Below are positions 49,645 to 59,089 of a DNA stretch of 61,453 nucleotides, piece after piece. This DNA comes from Flammeovirgaceae bacterium (GTDB lineage: Bacteria; Bacteroidota; Bacteroidia; Cytophagales; Cyclobacteriaceae). The notes beneath the pieces are model-generated. The model ran no database searches and was not told where the DNA came from. It worked only from the letters and a program-made list of their open reading frames with translations. Location: positions 1 through 61,453 of the forward strand of contig JAJTGQ010000041.1 in the NCBI GenBank assembly GCA_021299455.1, in the 5' to 3' direction. A program made the translations under genes and the position numbers. Positions within the stretch are counted from its first letter, which is position 1. Every line of letters begins with the position of its first letter.

Positions 49645-50589
49645 TTACTTCATCACAAAGAAATCTCGCCCTCTCGACACAGCAGCTGCAGCCCTCCGAG
49701 AAAGCAAAACAGTCTCAGAATCATTTATTCTTCCAACGATTACCCTACTTCCTTTTTGAGGGGGAAAAATCTTCAATGCAATATTTTTCTTTGAGATATC
49801 CTGAATGGCTAACTCCACAACTGGATAGCCGCTTAAAAGGCTGTCGTAACACATACTTTCCGTTTTCGAAAGTATCTGCTCGGCTTGAAGTTCGAACAAC
49901 GACTCCAGAAAGCCACTCAACTTCGTGGTATCAGCTACAGATACCTCGGCAATAGTAAAAAGACTGTTAACCAGAGAAACTGAAAAATCCTGGTCGATTC
50001 GCTTGGGAAAATGGACTTTCAACTCCTTGAAGTTCTGCCAATTGAAGTTAAAAATTCCCTTGTCCCTCCACCCTGATTCGCCCAACTCAAAAATCGAAGC
50101 GACATACACGCGGTATCCGGGAATGGTGACCAGATAAATCTCCTCTTCGCCTGCCAGCTGATAATAGGTCTCCGTTTTTTCTTCGTTGCCGCATACCAAG
50201 AACTCTTTGTTGGGGGCCTCCCCTTCAAAAAGTAAAACACGGACAGCATCCCGTGACATTTTTTTAGATACCGAATCCCTTTGGACACCGGTTAGTTTAC
50301 GTTTGGGCTGTGTTTGTACAACGGTGGCAAAAAGCACTGTAATTAATTGGCGATCGGCATCATAAGCAGCATTCACCTTCCATTTAACTCCATCAAACTT
50401 CAACTCCACTGTTCCCCTTTGTGAAGTCAGGGCTACCCGATCTATTCGATCTTGATTAACAACTTCAAAAATAGTTTTATCAATGCCCGAACTATCGCGA
50501 TTGCCAAAATAAAACATGACACTTGCCAGCACTGATAAGCCAATCAACGAAATCAATAGTTTAACATTTCTAGGCATCCCGCTACTCAT
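49645..50589 (-). CDS. DUF4340 domain protein of the gld operon
   Basis: The 314-residue protein has one N-terminal membrane segment ('KLLISLIGLSVLASVMFYFG') and a periplasmic region of repeated short strands ('VELKFDGVKWKVNAAYDADR', 'VRVLLFEGEAPNKEFLVCG'), consistent with DUF4340. Its ATG overlaps the gldG stop by four bases, so it belongs to the gldA-gldF-gldG unit. DUF4340 proteins often sit next to GldG-like ABC auxiliary proteins. A direct role in gliding is not shown. Confidence 0.85.
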   Translation of the reverse strand: MSSGMPRNVKLLISLIGLSVLASVMFYFGNRDSSGIDKTIFEVVNQDRIDRVALTSQRGTVELKFDGVKWKVNAAYDADRQLITVLFATVVQTQPKRKLTGVQRDSVSKKMSRDAVRVLLFEGEAPNKEFLVCGNEEKTETYYQLAGEEEIYLVTIPGYRVYVASIFELGESGWRDKGIFNFNWQNFKELKVHFPKRIDQDFSVSLVNSLFTIAEVSVADTTKLSGFLESLFELQAEQILSKTESMCYDSLLSGYPVVELAIQDISKKNIALKIFPPQKGSRVIVGRINDSETVLLSRRAAAAVSRGRDFFVMK

Positions 50590-52277
50590 TTAAATTGTCC
50601 ATATCGTTTCTGGCGCACGTAGGTCAACATAAGCCCAATCAAAATCAAGACGATCAAGGGCAACACAATATTTATTACCTGCCAGTAAAGCCGGTTGTTG
50701 CGAATCTTTTCCTTATCCAGCGGCCTGATCTTCACATCTTTATTCCTCGCTTTGATTAACCCATTCTCATCCGTCAGGTATGCCATCATATTCAGCAAAA
50801 TATCCTGATTGGCAAAGGTGTACTTCGAAAAAGGATCGTAGCCGAGAGCCATTGGTTTGTTTTCACGCGGATTAATATCATTCCGTGCTATATCACCATC
50901 CGCGATGACAATTATTTTGGTAGAAACGCTTTGCTCTTTAAATCCGGCAGCATCTAATCCGGGTGGCGCAAACCGATTTTTATACAAAGAAGTAAAGCTA
51001 CCTTCGAGCAGATAAGAAATAGGAATCTTACCACCTTGAAAGTTCTCTTCCTTTATTTGTCTTCGTAAATCATTCACTCCCACTTTGACTGGGGCTGTTA
51101 ACTTTCTCGAATACGGAGACGAATACATCAACGGAAACTTTCTAACTCCCGTGGCTTTTACGGTATCAATACTACTTACAAATTTTGTTTGAGTAGCATC
51201 CAGATTTCGAGTAATCGGATGCTCGGCATATTGATTGATCAAGGGGAAAAAAGGCCAATCCAATTGCATCATTTGTGGACGATTGCCTGCGTTCCCCACA
51301 ATGATTGGGTACTTTCCTGAGACGCGGTCTTGAACCAGGTCTGCATTGATTCGAATGCCATATTTAAATAACTGATCTTCCAGGTTTAGTTCATACGGAA
51401 AAGCAAAGTAATTTTCGCTGGAGGCGCTATCCATACTGGCATCCAACCGATCGAGCAAAAACAGCATTTTGCCACCGCGCATCAGATACTGATCAAGCTT
51501 GTATTTGTCAGTCTCAGAAAACTCAGAACGAGGTTTTGCGATAATCAATGCTTGATAATCGGGAACCGTGTTTTTGTTTGATAAATTCAATTGAAAAACA
51601 TCGTATTGTTCTAAAAGGGCACTATTGAAACTGGCTATTTGCAAACTATCTAATTCCCCATGTCCTTTCACTAATGCTATTTTCTTACGATTTGAGTTAA
51701 CCAATTTATAAACAGCATTCGCCAATTCAAATTCAACATTTTCAATAGACTGGTTCAACGTCTCCTGAGCCCCTTGAGTGCGGCTACCTTTCAACAACAT
51801 AACGCCCGTTTCAAATCCGCCTGTCGACACAAGTGCACCCGGAAAAACAAATTTCTCAATCCGTTGCCCGTCTTTCGTGTCAATCACATTCATCGCACTG
51901 ATTCCCTTTGCAGCGAGGTCGCTCATAAACTCATTCCGTGCCTTCTCGCCTACCGCCTGATTTGGATCCGTGAAAACAAAATTGATTTTGTTGTTCGAAT
52001 AAATACGAAATTCATCCAACGTTTCTTTGATTGATTTTTGAAACCGTTTAAACCCCGGATTTAAGTCACCCTCCAAAAAAACCTCCACGAATATATCATC
52101 CTCTAGCTTCTTTAAAAGCTCTTTCGTTTCGGGTTTAATGGTATACCTCTTTTCTTCGGTGAGATCAAGTCGGGAGAAATAAAACTGTCCGAACCCGTTG
52201 ATGAGCAAAACGAATACAATGCTATTTGCCACCAATAGCAAATCCCCCACCTTTTTACTTTGCTTCCAGTTTACCAT
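50586..52277 (-). CDS. gldG: Gliding-associated ABC component GldG
   Basis: The 563-residue protein has membrane segments at residues about 12-30 and 535-555, enclosing a large periplasmic domain. The GldG pattern is seen in 'YFSRLDLTEEKRYTIKPETKELL', in parts as RLDLTEEKRYTI, and in 'LKGSRTQGAQETLNQSIENVEFELA' (GAQETLNQSIENVE). GldG is needed for gliding in Flavobacterium johnsoniae, with GldA and GldF. Here all three are in one operon (gldF overlaps gldG by 7 bases). Confidence 0.93.
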   Translation of the reverse strand: MVNWKQSKKVGDLLLVANSIVFVLLINGFGQFYFSRLDLTEEKRYTIKPETKELLKKLEDDIFVEVFLEGDLNPGFKRFQKSIKETLDEFRIYSNNKINFVFTDPNQAVGEKARNEFMSDLAAKGISAMNVIDTKDGQRIEKFVFPGALVSTGGFETGVMLLKGSRTQGAQETLNQSIENVEFELANAVYKLVNSNRKKIALVKGHGELDSLQIASFNSALLEQYDVFQLNLSNKNTVPDYQALIIAKPRSEFSETDKYKLDQYLMRGGKMLFLLDRLDASMDSASSENYFAFPYELNLEDQLFKYGIRINADLVQDRVSGKYPIIVGNAGNRPQMMQLDWPFFPLINQYAEHPITRNLDATQTKFVSSIDTVKATGVRKFPLMYSSPYSRKLTAPVKVGVNDLRRQIKEENFQGGKIPISYLLEGSFTSLYKNRFAPPGLDAAGFKEQSVSTKIIVIADGDIARNDINPRENKPMALGYDPFSKYTFANQDILLNMMAYLTDENGLIKARNKDVKIRPLDKEKIRNNRLYWQVINIVLPLIVLILIGLMLTYVRQKRYGQFK

Positions 52278-52993
52278 AGCCTGCTACCCAAAACAACTTT
52301 CGTAAATAGTAACAGCAACCCAGCGGTACTTAGCGAATAGATAATGTCTCTTGTGTCAATTAATCCTTTGCCGAGCGACTCATAGTGATAAAGAATACCA
52401 AATTGTTTCACCAGCAAAGCCTGACTTCCAGCAAAGGATGAAAGTGAATCAAATCCGGTATACATCAGGAAAGAAAAAAAGGCTGCAAGCAAAAACGCAA
52501 CGATTTGATTGTTTGAAAGCGTAGATGTAAAAATTCCAATCGCACAAAAAATGGCCGCCAAAAACAGTAGTCCGACATAAGAACCAACTACTGCTGCCGT
52601 ATCAATGTTTCCAACAGGATTGCCCAACTTGACGATCGAAAAATAATAAATAAAGGTGGGCAGCAAAGCAACCACTACCAACGCAAAAGCAGCAAAAAAC
52701 TTACCCAATACAATATCCCAATCCGTCAGTGGCTTTGTCAGCAGTAACTCAAGCGTACCGAGCTTTCTTTCTTCTGCAAAACTCTTCATCGTGATGGCTG
52801 GAATCAGGAAGGTAAAAACATAAGGTGCCATTGAAAACAACGTATCTAAATCGGCATATCCGTAATCAAGAACTGAGGTCTCCGGAAAAACCCAAATCAA
52901 CAATCCCATTGCCGTGAGGAAAATACCTATCACCAAATAGGCAATGAGTGAATGAAGAAAGCCGTTGAATTCTTTTTTGAAAACGTGAATCAT
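52271..52993 (-). CDS. gldF: Gliding-associated ABC permease GldF
   Basis: The 240-residue inner-membrane protein has six hydrophobic segments, with 'EERKLGTLELLLTKPLTDWDIV' (ABC-2 permease coupling region, here EERKLGTLELLLTKPLTD) between the second and third. It is the permease of the GldAFG ABC complex. Its ATG overlaps the gldA stop (ATGA) and its end overlaps gldG. Confidence 0.93.
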   Translation of the reverse strand: MIHVFKKEFNGFLHSLIAYLVIGIFLTAMGLLIWVFPETSVLDYGYADLDTLFSMAPYVFTFLIPAITMKSFAEERKLGTLELLLTKPLTDWDIVLGKFFAAFALVVVALLPTFIYYFSIVKLGNPVGNIDTAAVVGSYVGLLFLAAIFCAIGIFTSTLSNNQIVAFLLAAFFSFLMYTGFDSLSSFAGSQALLVKQFGILYHYESLGKGLIDTRDIIYSLSTAGLLLLFTKVVLGSRLW

Positions 52994-53913
52994 ACCGCAG
53001 CGGAAGTAATCGTTAATGATCGAAAGATATCTTCCAACGTGTTTTCCTCCACCTTGAATGAAAGCAATGCCTGGTTACGGTCCGTTGATAAACGAAAGAT
53101 GGCAGCTCGAACTTCATCACTCCGTTGAGTCGTTATCCGACAGAGGTGTTTATCCATTTCTACCTTTTCTACCCCATTGATTGATTCAATAGCCGACAAA
53201 GGTGCTGCTCCATCCCACTCTACCACTAACACAACTTGCTCCTTCTTTCCCGTGAGCAAATTCTTTAATAGATCATCGGCCACAATTTTTCCTTGATGGA
53301 TGACAATCACCCGATCACACAATGCTTGCACTTCTTGCATAATGTGTGTGGATAAAATAACCGTCTTTTGTTCGCTTATCTGCTTGATCAGTTTTCTGAT
53401 TTCTAAGATCTGATTCGGATCCAACCCCGAGGTGGGTTCATCTAAAATTAATACTTGCGGATTGTGAATTAATGCTTGCGCCAGGCCCACACGCTGCCGA
53501 TATCCTTTGGAAAGTGACTCAATCCTTTTATTTTGTTCCTTGGTCAACCCACACAACTCGATCATCTCTCCCACGCGCTTTACTGTTTCCTTTTTTGTTA
53601 GCCCATAAACAGACGCCACAAACTGCAAGTATTCGTGCACGTACATTTCCAGATAAAGAGGGTTGTGTTCCGGAAGGTATCCGATAATGCGCTTAACAGC
53701 CATCGGCTGCTCCACTACATTCAGCCCATTGATGGTTATACTTCCTGATGTGGGCGGTAAGTAGCTGGTGGCCATCTTCATGGTAGTCGATTTGCCTGCT
53801 CCATTGGGTCCTAAAAAGCCAACAATCTCACCCTGCTGTACAGAAAAAGAAATGTTGTCTACAGCCAATTGTTGGCCATATTGCTTGGAAAGATTGGTTA
53901 CGGTCAGTGACAT
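52990..53913 (-). CDS. gldA: Gliding-associated ABC ATPase GldA
   Basis: The ATPase of the GldAFG complex. Visible motifs: Walker A 'GFLGPNGAGKSTTMKMA', signature 'ESLSKGYRQRVGLAQAL', Walker B 'VLILDEPTSGLDPNQ', H-loop 'ILSTHIMQEV'. A C-terminal 80-residue extension follows. I start at 53913 (MSLTVTNLSKQYG, 307 residues); upstream codons precede a promoter element TATTTTTG at 53933-53926. The short distance (about 6-13 bp) implies little or no leader. Confidence 0.93.
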   Translation of the reverse strand: MSLTVTNLSKQYGQQLAVDNISFSVQQGEIVGFLGPNGAGKSTTMKMATSYLPPTSGSITINGLNVVEQPMAVKRIIGYLPEHNPLYLEMYVHEYLQFVASVYGLTKKETVKRVGEMIELCGLTKEQNKRIESLSKGYRQRVGLAQALIHNPQVLILDEPTSGLDPNQILEIRKLIKQISEQKTVILSTHIMQEVQALCDRVIVIHQGKIVADDLLKNLLTGKKEQVVLVVEWDGAAPLSAIESINGVEKVEMDKHLCRITTQRSDEVRAAIFRLSTDRNQALLSFKVEENTLEDIFRSLTITSAAV

Positions 53914-53925
53914 TTTAAACGCTTG

Positions 53926-53933
53926 CAAAAATA
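53926..53933 (-). promoter_or_regulatory. Candidate -7 element for gldAFG
   Basis: The minus strand reads TATTTTTG, an exact TAnnTTTG match, 13 bp before the gldA ATG at 53913. No TTG at -33. If real, transcription starts only a few bases before the ATG. Confidence 0.42.
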
Positions 53934-54034
53934 GTTTAAAAGTTGACTTGTTACCCACGTATTAGTTGGCCTATTAATTGCCATTGTACGTTCGACTGAA
54001 TATGCTCAAATTTGTCAACCAATATAGATCATAA

Positions 54035-55504
54035 ATGAAACGCCTACTCATCACCTTCATTGCTTTAGCTGTTACCCAATTTGCCCATGCTCAAAGTGGC
54101 TATCGAATTGATTTTAAGATAAAAAACTGGAAAGACACCACCGTTTATCTAGGGAGCTATTATGGAGAAAACACCGTTTTACGCGATACGGCAAAGAGCA
54201 AGGCGGGTTCTTTTCATTTTGATGGAAAGACTGCGTTGCCAGAAGGCGCCTACTATCTTGTATTAGGAAAAAATAAGTTGTTTGACTTTGTAGTTGGGAA
54301 AAATAAGTTCTTCACTATTGAAACTACCGCCAACCCTACGGATGCTTTAAAAATTGAAGATTACCTAAAGACTATTGTGGTAAAAAATGATGAAGATAAT
54401 AAGCTGTTTTTTGACAATCTTCATTTCATAGGACAGCAGAGTCTCGAAGCCGAACCGTTGATTAAAGTATTGAGAGACAGCACACTGACAGAAGATCAAA
54501 AGAAAGATGCCCGAGCATCCTTCTCCAAAATCAATGATCGCGTGATGGCCTATCAAAATGAGTTGATTGAAAAGAATCCAACGACTCTAACGGCACGTCT
54601 ACTAAAAGTGACAAAGCAAATCGAAGTCCCCAATCCGCCAAAAAAGGCAGATGGGTCGATTGACTCTACCTACCAGTTGAAGTACTATCGCCAACACTTT
54701 TTTGACAATCTGGATTTGGCAGACGAAGCCATGATCCGACTTCCCCGTCCATTTTATCAAGAAAAAGTAAAGGAGTATTTGGAGAAATTATTTGTTCCTG
54801 CACCAGACAGTGTGATGAAGGCCATAAATGGGATTGTAGAGAAGGCTAAGAAAAACCAGGATACCTATAAGTACATGGTTTTCAACCTGATGGTAATGTA
54901 CCAAGCTCCGGAGATTATGGGTTTGGACGAAGTTTTCGTACGGCTGAACGATACTTACTGGGCCACCGGTGAAATGAATTTTTGGGCTGCAGCTTCGATA
55001 AAGAAGAGCATGAAAGATTATGCAGATAAGATTCGCACCAGTATGATCGGGCGAACTGGAGCTAACCTTATCATGCAAGATCAAAACCTACAGCCAAGGT
55101 CGATGTACGACATCAAAAACAAGTACACTATTCTTTTCATTTTTGATCCCGATTGTGGCCACTGCCGGGAAGAGACACCCAAACTGGTAGAGTTTTACAA
55201 TAAGAGTAAAACTCAATACAACTTTGAAGTATATGCCGTATCCTCGGACACCAGTATGGTAAAGATGAAAAACTTCATGAAAGAATTTAAAACTCCGTGG
55301 ATTACCGTAAATGGCCCACGAACGTACTTAAAGGAGCATTACTCGAAAATGTACCATTCGGAAACAACGCCCACCATCTATATCTTAGATGACAAGAAAA
55401 AAATTATTGCTAAGAAACTGCCAGTCAGCAAACTAGACGATTTTCTCTCTAAGCAACAAAAATTCGAAAAGATGAAGAAAAGTCAACCAGCCAAGGGGTC
55501 CTGA
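54035..55504 (+). CDS. Exported DUF4369/DUF5106-thioredoxin protein
   Basis: The 489-residue protein has a signal peptide (MKRLLITFIALAVTQFAHAQ). A DUF4369 beta domain follows (about 22-110, 'YRIDFKIKNWKDTTVYLGSY'), then a helical DUF5106-like middle (110-350), and a TlpA/thioredoxin C-terminal domain with 'FIFDPDCGHCREETPKLVEF' (C-x2-C, about 370-375) and 'TPTIYILDDKKKIIAKKLP'. A periplasmic thiol-disulfide role is likely. It is divergent from gldA and stands alone. Confidence 0.88.
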   Translation: MKRLLITFIALAVTQFAHAQSGYRIDFKIKNWKDTTVYLGSYYGENTVLRDTAKSKAGSFHFDGKTALPEGAYYLVLGKNKLFDFVVGKNKFFTIETTANPTDALKIEDYLKTIVVKNDEDNKLFFDNLHFIGQQSLEAEPLIKVLRDSTLTEDQKKDARASFSKINDRVMAYQNELIEKNPTTLTARLLKVTKQIEVPNPPKKADGSIDSTYQLKYYRQHFFDNLDLADEAMIRLPRPFYQEKVKEYLEKLFVPAPDSVMKAINGIVEKAKKNQDTYKYMVFNLMVMYQAPEIMGLDEVFVRLNDTYWATGEMNFWAAASIKKSMKDYADKIRTSMIGRTGANLIMQDQNLQPRSMYDIKNKYTILFIFDPDCGHCREETPKLVEFYNKSKTQYNFEVYAVSSDTSMVKMKNFMKEFKTPWITVNGPRTYLKEHYSKMYHSETTPTIYILDDKKKIIAKKLPVSKLDDFLSKQQKFEKMKKSQPAKGS

Positions 55505-55617
55505 TTTGATCTTCGAGACGCAAATCCGGTCTTTCGTTACAATATTTTACATCTTTCACTCCACTCAGTGCAACTATTTGTCCTTTTGAGAGTATCTAAT
55601 ACAATAAATTCCTCCGC

Positions 55618-56085
55618 ATGGCACTAATGGATGCCCTATTCGGCAAAAAAAAGAAAGAATTCAAAGCTTCTTGTCAAATTACTAAGGAGCCTCTTGAAAA
55701 AGGGTACGGCTACTTACTCACTACCGCTCAGGTAGTTAGTTCAAAACGCTACTGGGATTTGATCATGACCGAGCCAGAAACCATGTCATACACTATTTCG
55801 CACTTTAAGAGTCAGCCCAGCGGAACCCAAATGCGAAACATGATCTTTGAAAAATATGCGACCATTGCAAAGCCATGGATCGTGTCTGATTCAATTATAA
55901 ACTATTTTGAAGTAGATAAACCAACGGCCAAAGATCTGGCAAAAAAATGGTGGGAAAGCGAGGGAACCTTTACTCCTACCACAACCGGGCCTGCTGCTCA
56001 GCATTTGGAAGAAGCGATATTTACAAGTGTAAAAGACTACGCTGTGCAGGAAGCAGGGCGCGGAAAAGTAAAGCTGGCAAACTAG
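55618..56085 (+). CDS. Hypothetical protein
   Basis: The 155-residue protein starts 'MALMDALFGKKKKEFKASCQ'. It has a single 'CQITKEPLEKGYGYLLTTAQ' segment and two later hydrophobic-poor helices, without signal peptide or membrane segments. I do not recognise a family. It shares a CTAG stop overlap with the convergent polyprenyl synthase gene, which suggests both ends are real. Confidence 0.6.
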   Translation: MALMDALFGKKKKEFKASCQITKEPLEKGYGYLLTTAQVVSSKRYWDLIMTEPETMSYTISHFKSQPSGTQMRNMIFEKYATIAKPWIVSDSIINYFEVDKPTAKDLAKKWWESEGTFTPTTTGPAAQHLEEAIFTSVKDYAVQEAGRGKVKLAN

Positions 56086-57056
56086 TTTTTCCGTTCAATG
56101 GTGAACTTAACTAACTCTCTTAGAGAATTTCGATACGTAGAATCGGGTAGTTCTTTTAGCAATTCCAAGGCCTCCGCATAGTACCTGTTCATCGCTTCTT
56201 TTGCGTACTCAATTCCTCCCGACTTCTTTACAAATTCGATCACTTCTTTGACTTTCTTGGGCTTCTCGCTTTCATTTTTTACAATCGAAATCATTTTGCG
56301 CTTTTCGAGCCAGCCTGATTTTGACAACGCATAAATAAGAGGTAGTGTCATCTTTTTTTCTTTGATGTCGATGCCTAGTGGTTTACCGATTTCATCCTCT
56401 CCGTAGTCAAAGAGATCGTCCTTTATCTGAAAAGCCATTCCCACTTTTTCACCAAAAAATTTCATTTTTTCCACCATCTCAGGGGTAGAGTTTACTGAGC
56501 TCGCTCCTATTGCACAGCACGAAGCAATTAACGAAGCTGTCTTTTTTCTAATAATATCGAAATAAACTTCCTCCGAAATATCCAGCCGTCTGGCTTTCTC
56601 CATTTGCATTAGCTCCCCTTCGCTCATCTCCTTAACCGCCTCAGTACATATCCCTAAAAGATCATAGTCTTTATGTTCCAAAGCGAGGAATAGACCTCTC
56701 GTCAAAAGAAAATCTCCCACCAACACAGCGATCTTATTCTTCCAAAGCGCATTGACTGAAAAAAAACCTCTTCTATAATTCGAGTTATCAACCACATCAT
56801 CATGAACCAAACTTGCCGTATGAACCAGTTCAATGAGCGAAGCGGCACGATAAGATGATTCATTAATTGTCCCGCAAGAACCCGCACTCAAAAAGACAAA
56901 AAGCGGACGCATTTGCTTCCCTTTTCGCTTGACAATATAAGTCATGATTTTGTCCAGCAACAAAACGTTCGTTTTCATAGAAGCCCGAAACTTATGTTCG
57001 AATTCTTCCATTTCAACAGCAACGGGTGCCTTAATGTGGTCGAGGTGCAAAGACAT
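56082..57056 (-). CDS. Trans-polyprenyl diphosphate synthase
   Basis: The protein extends isoprenoid chains from isopentenyl diphosphate. I start at 57056 ('MSLHLDHIKAPVAVEMEEFE', 324 residues). The first Asp-rich motif is in 'LVHDDVVDNSNYRRG' and the second in 'FQIKDDLFDYGEDEIG'. The residues before the first motif ('TASLVHDD') are small, which favours a long-chain product (C40 or similar), so it probably makes the menaquinone side chain. This pairs with UbiE/MenG at 22.4-23.1 kb. Chain length is inferred. Confidence 0.92.
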   Translation of the reverse strand: MSLHLDHIKAPVAVEMEEFEHKFRASMKTNVLLLDKIMTYIVKRKGKQMRPLFVFLSAGSCGTINESSYRAASLIELVHTASLVHDDVVDNSNYRRGFFSVNALWKNKIAVLVGDFLLTRGLFLALEHKDYDLLGICTEAVKEMSEGELMQMEKARRLDISEEVYFDIIRKKTASLIASCCAIGASSVNSTPEMVEKMKFFGEKVGMAFQIKDDLFDYGEDEIGKPLGIDIKEKKMTLPLIYALSKSGWLEKRKMISIVKNESEKPKKVKEVIEFVKKSGGIEYAKEAMNRYYAEALELLKELPDSTYRNSLRELVKFTIERKN

Positions 57057-57168
57057 TAGCACAATATTACAGAAAAGTAGATAGTAGACGATCATGGTTT
57101 TTAAATGCCATCAATAAAAAGAACTAAGGTGGGTGGTAAGCAATGGACAATTCACTATTTTCGAGGCA

Positions 57169-58011
57169 ATGTTGTATATCAATAAGTATTGGGAACAAGT
57201 CATATTCATCATATCGGTGATCATTGTGACATTTATTGTCTCCCGAATTTTACGGTTTTTGGTAGGCCGTTTTTTTAGAGCTGCGGCTCGCAAGCTGAAA
57301 GTGGATCCTACCCGCTATAACTTTTTTAAAAATGCTGTTGACTTTATACTTTTCTTCGTAGCGGTAGTGGTAATTTTCAGATCCATCCCAGCCCTGCACA
57401 CGGCAGGCACAACGTTGCTAACAGGTGCGGGGGTTTTGGCTGCGATTGTTGGCTTTGCCTCGCAAGCTGCCTTCTCTAACATCATAAGTGGGTTTTTCCT
57501 GGTGATCTTTAAGCCTTTTAGTGTAGGTGACCGAGTTAGAATTGGGCAACTCTACACGGGGGATGTGGAAGACATTAATTTGAGGCACACCACCATCAAA
57601 GATTTCGAAAACAGACGGGTGATCATTCCCAATAGTGTGATTAGCAATGAAACCATTATTAACTCCACCATAACTGACGAAAAAACCTGCATGTTTGTGG
57701 AAGTTGCCATTTCGCTTTCTTCGAATATTGACCAAGCGATCAAGATTATTCAAGAGGAAGCCGGGCGACACCGTTACTATATTGACAACCGAACGGATAC
57801 TGAAAAGGCACGTGGCGAACACCCGGTTATGGTGCGAGTTATGACCTTCCTCGACTCTGGCATCCATTTAAGAGCCTCGGTTTGGGCCAAAGACCCAACC
57901 GATGGGTTTGACTTAAAATGCGATCTAAATAAGTCGATCAAAGAACGCTTTGACGCGGCTGGCATTACCATGGCCAACCTTCATCACCTGCTGGTGATGA
58001 AAAATTTATAG
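57169..58011 (+). CDS. Small-conductance mechanosensitive channel (MscS family)
   Basis: I take the ATG at 57169 (280 residues). Three N-terminal hydrophobic segments are followed by the pore helix and beta domain signature 'AAIVGFASQAAFSNIISGFF' and 'FKPFSVGDRVRIGQLYTGDV', then 'IPNSVISNETIINST' and a C-terminal alpha/beta domain. It should open under membrane tension to relieve osmotic pressure. It is the first of three ion-transport genes, 3 bp before corA. Confidence 0.92.
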   Translation: MLYINKYWEQVIFIISVIIVTFIVSRILRFLVGRFFRAAARKLKVDPTRYNFFKNAVDFILFFVAVVVIFRSIPALHTAGTTLLTGAGVLAAIVGFASQAAFSNIISGFFLVIFKPFSVGDRVRIGQLYTGDVEDINLRHTTIKDFENRRVIIPNSVISNETIINSTITDEKTCMFVEVAISLSSNIDQAIKIIQEEAGRHRYYIDNRTDTEKARGEHPVMVRVMTFLDSGIHLRASVWAKDPTDGFDLKCDLNKSIKERFDAAGITMANLHHLLVMKNL

Positions 58012-58014
58012 CGT

Positions 58015-59064
58015 ATGGCCAGAAAAAAGAAACTCATTTCCCATACCAATGATCCTCGCCCCAGCGACAGTAAGGTAATTCTTGAGCTCATCCAGTACGA
58101 TGAGAAAGAGTACAACATGTACCAAGATTTGCCCATTACAGAACTCATCGCGCACATCAAACTAAATCACGTCAATTGGATCAATCTGGATGGACTTCAT
58201 GAAAAGTCAATCGTTCAAAAACTGGCCGATCACTTCTGCCTTCATAGCTTGCTGGTAGAAGACATCACCAGCGACCATCAACCGAAAGCTGAAGAATATG
58301 ATGACTTTTTATTTTTGACGTTAAAGATGCTTTATCGAATTGACGAAGGTAAAATCGACTACGAGCAAATAAGTTTTGTGCTGGGTAAAGATTACCTACT
58401 ATCATTTCAAGAGAAAGAAGGAGACCTATTTGGACTATTAAGGGATAGAATTCGCCTTGATCAGGGAAGGGTGCGAAAAAAGAAAGCTGACTATTTATTG
58501 TACCGTGTGGTCGACATTATTGTCGATAATTACTACAACGTACTGGACGCCATTGGCCAGCAGATAGAGACCATTGAAGATGAGATTTACAAGAATTCGT
58601 CAGAAATACAATTTAAGAACATTCAACAGCTCAAGAAAGAGTTAATCTTTTTACGCAAGGCACTGTATCCGCTGCGTGATGCAATGAGCAAAATATTGAA
58701 AGATGAAAGTGGATTTATTGACCCTGTCAACCTTCGCTACTATGCCGATGTGTATGACCATGTCGTTCACCTGATCGATTCGCTGGATACCTACAAAGAT
58801 CTTACTTCGGGCTTGATGGATATTTACATCAACACACTCAATAGCCGCATGAACGAAGTAATGAAGGTACTGACGGTTATATCCACCATTTTTATGCCGT
58901 TGACTTTTATTGTTGGTGTGTATGGAATGAATTTTCATACCGACAAATCAGTCTGGAATATGCCAGAACTAGATTCACCCTACGGCTACCCTATTGTGAT
59001 GGGATTCATGCTTCTAATAGTTATTGGTATGATTCGCTATTTTAAATTCAAAAAATGGTTTTAA
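58015..59064 (+). CDS. corA: CorA-type magnesium/cobalt transporter
   Basis: The 349-residue protein has the long N-terminal cytoplasmic funnel, then TM1 ending in the 'VGVYGMNF' (GMN selectivity motif) and TM2 'PYGYPIVMGFMLLIVIGMIR'. 'VEDITSDHQPKAEEYDDFLF' near residue 80 is typical. It should import Mg2+ as a pentamer. Spacing to MscS is 3 bp and to the antiporter 25 bp, so the three are probably one operon. Confidence 0.94.
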   Translation: MARKKKLISHTNDPRPSDSKVILELIQYDEKEYNMYQDLPITELIAHIKLNHVNWINLDGLHEKSIVQKLADHFCLHSLLVEDITSDHQPKAEEYDDFLFLTLKMLYRIDEGKIDYEQISFVLGKDYLLSFQEKEGDLFGLLRDRIRLDQGRVRKKKADYLLYRVVDIIVDNYYNVLDAIGQQIETIEDEIYKNSSEIQFKNIQQLKKELIFLRKALYPLRDAMSKILKDESGFIDPVNLRYYADVYDHVVHLIDSLDTYKDLTSGLMDIYINTLNSRMNEVMKVLTVISTIFMPLTFIVGVYGMNFHTDKSVWNMPELDSPYGYPIVMGFMLLIVIGMIRYFKFKKWF

Positions 59065-59089
59065 TTTACACTACCTAAACCCTACCCCT

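Noticed and set aside
57418-57867. 149-codon minus-strand frame inside the MscS gene
   Set aside because: The plus-strand MscS signature covers the same bases, and the minus product has no family features or upstream signals.
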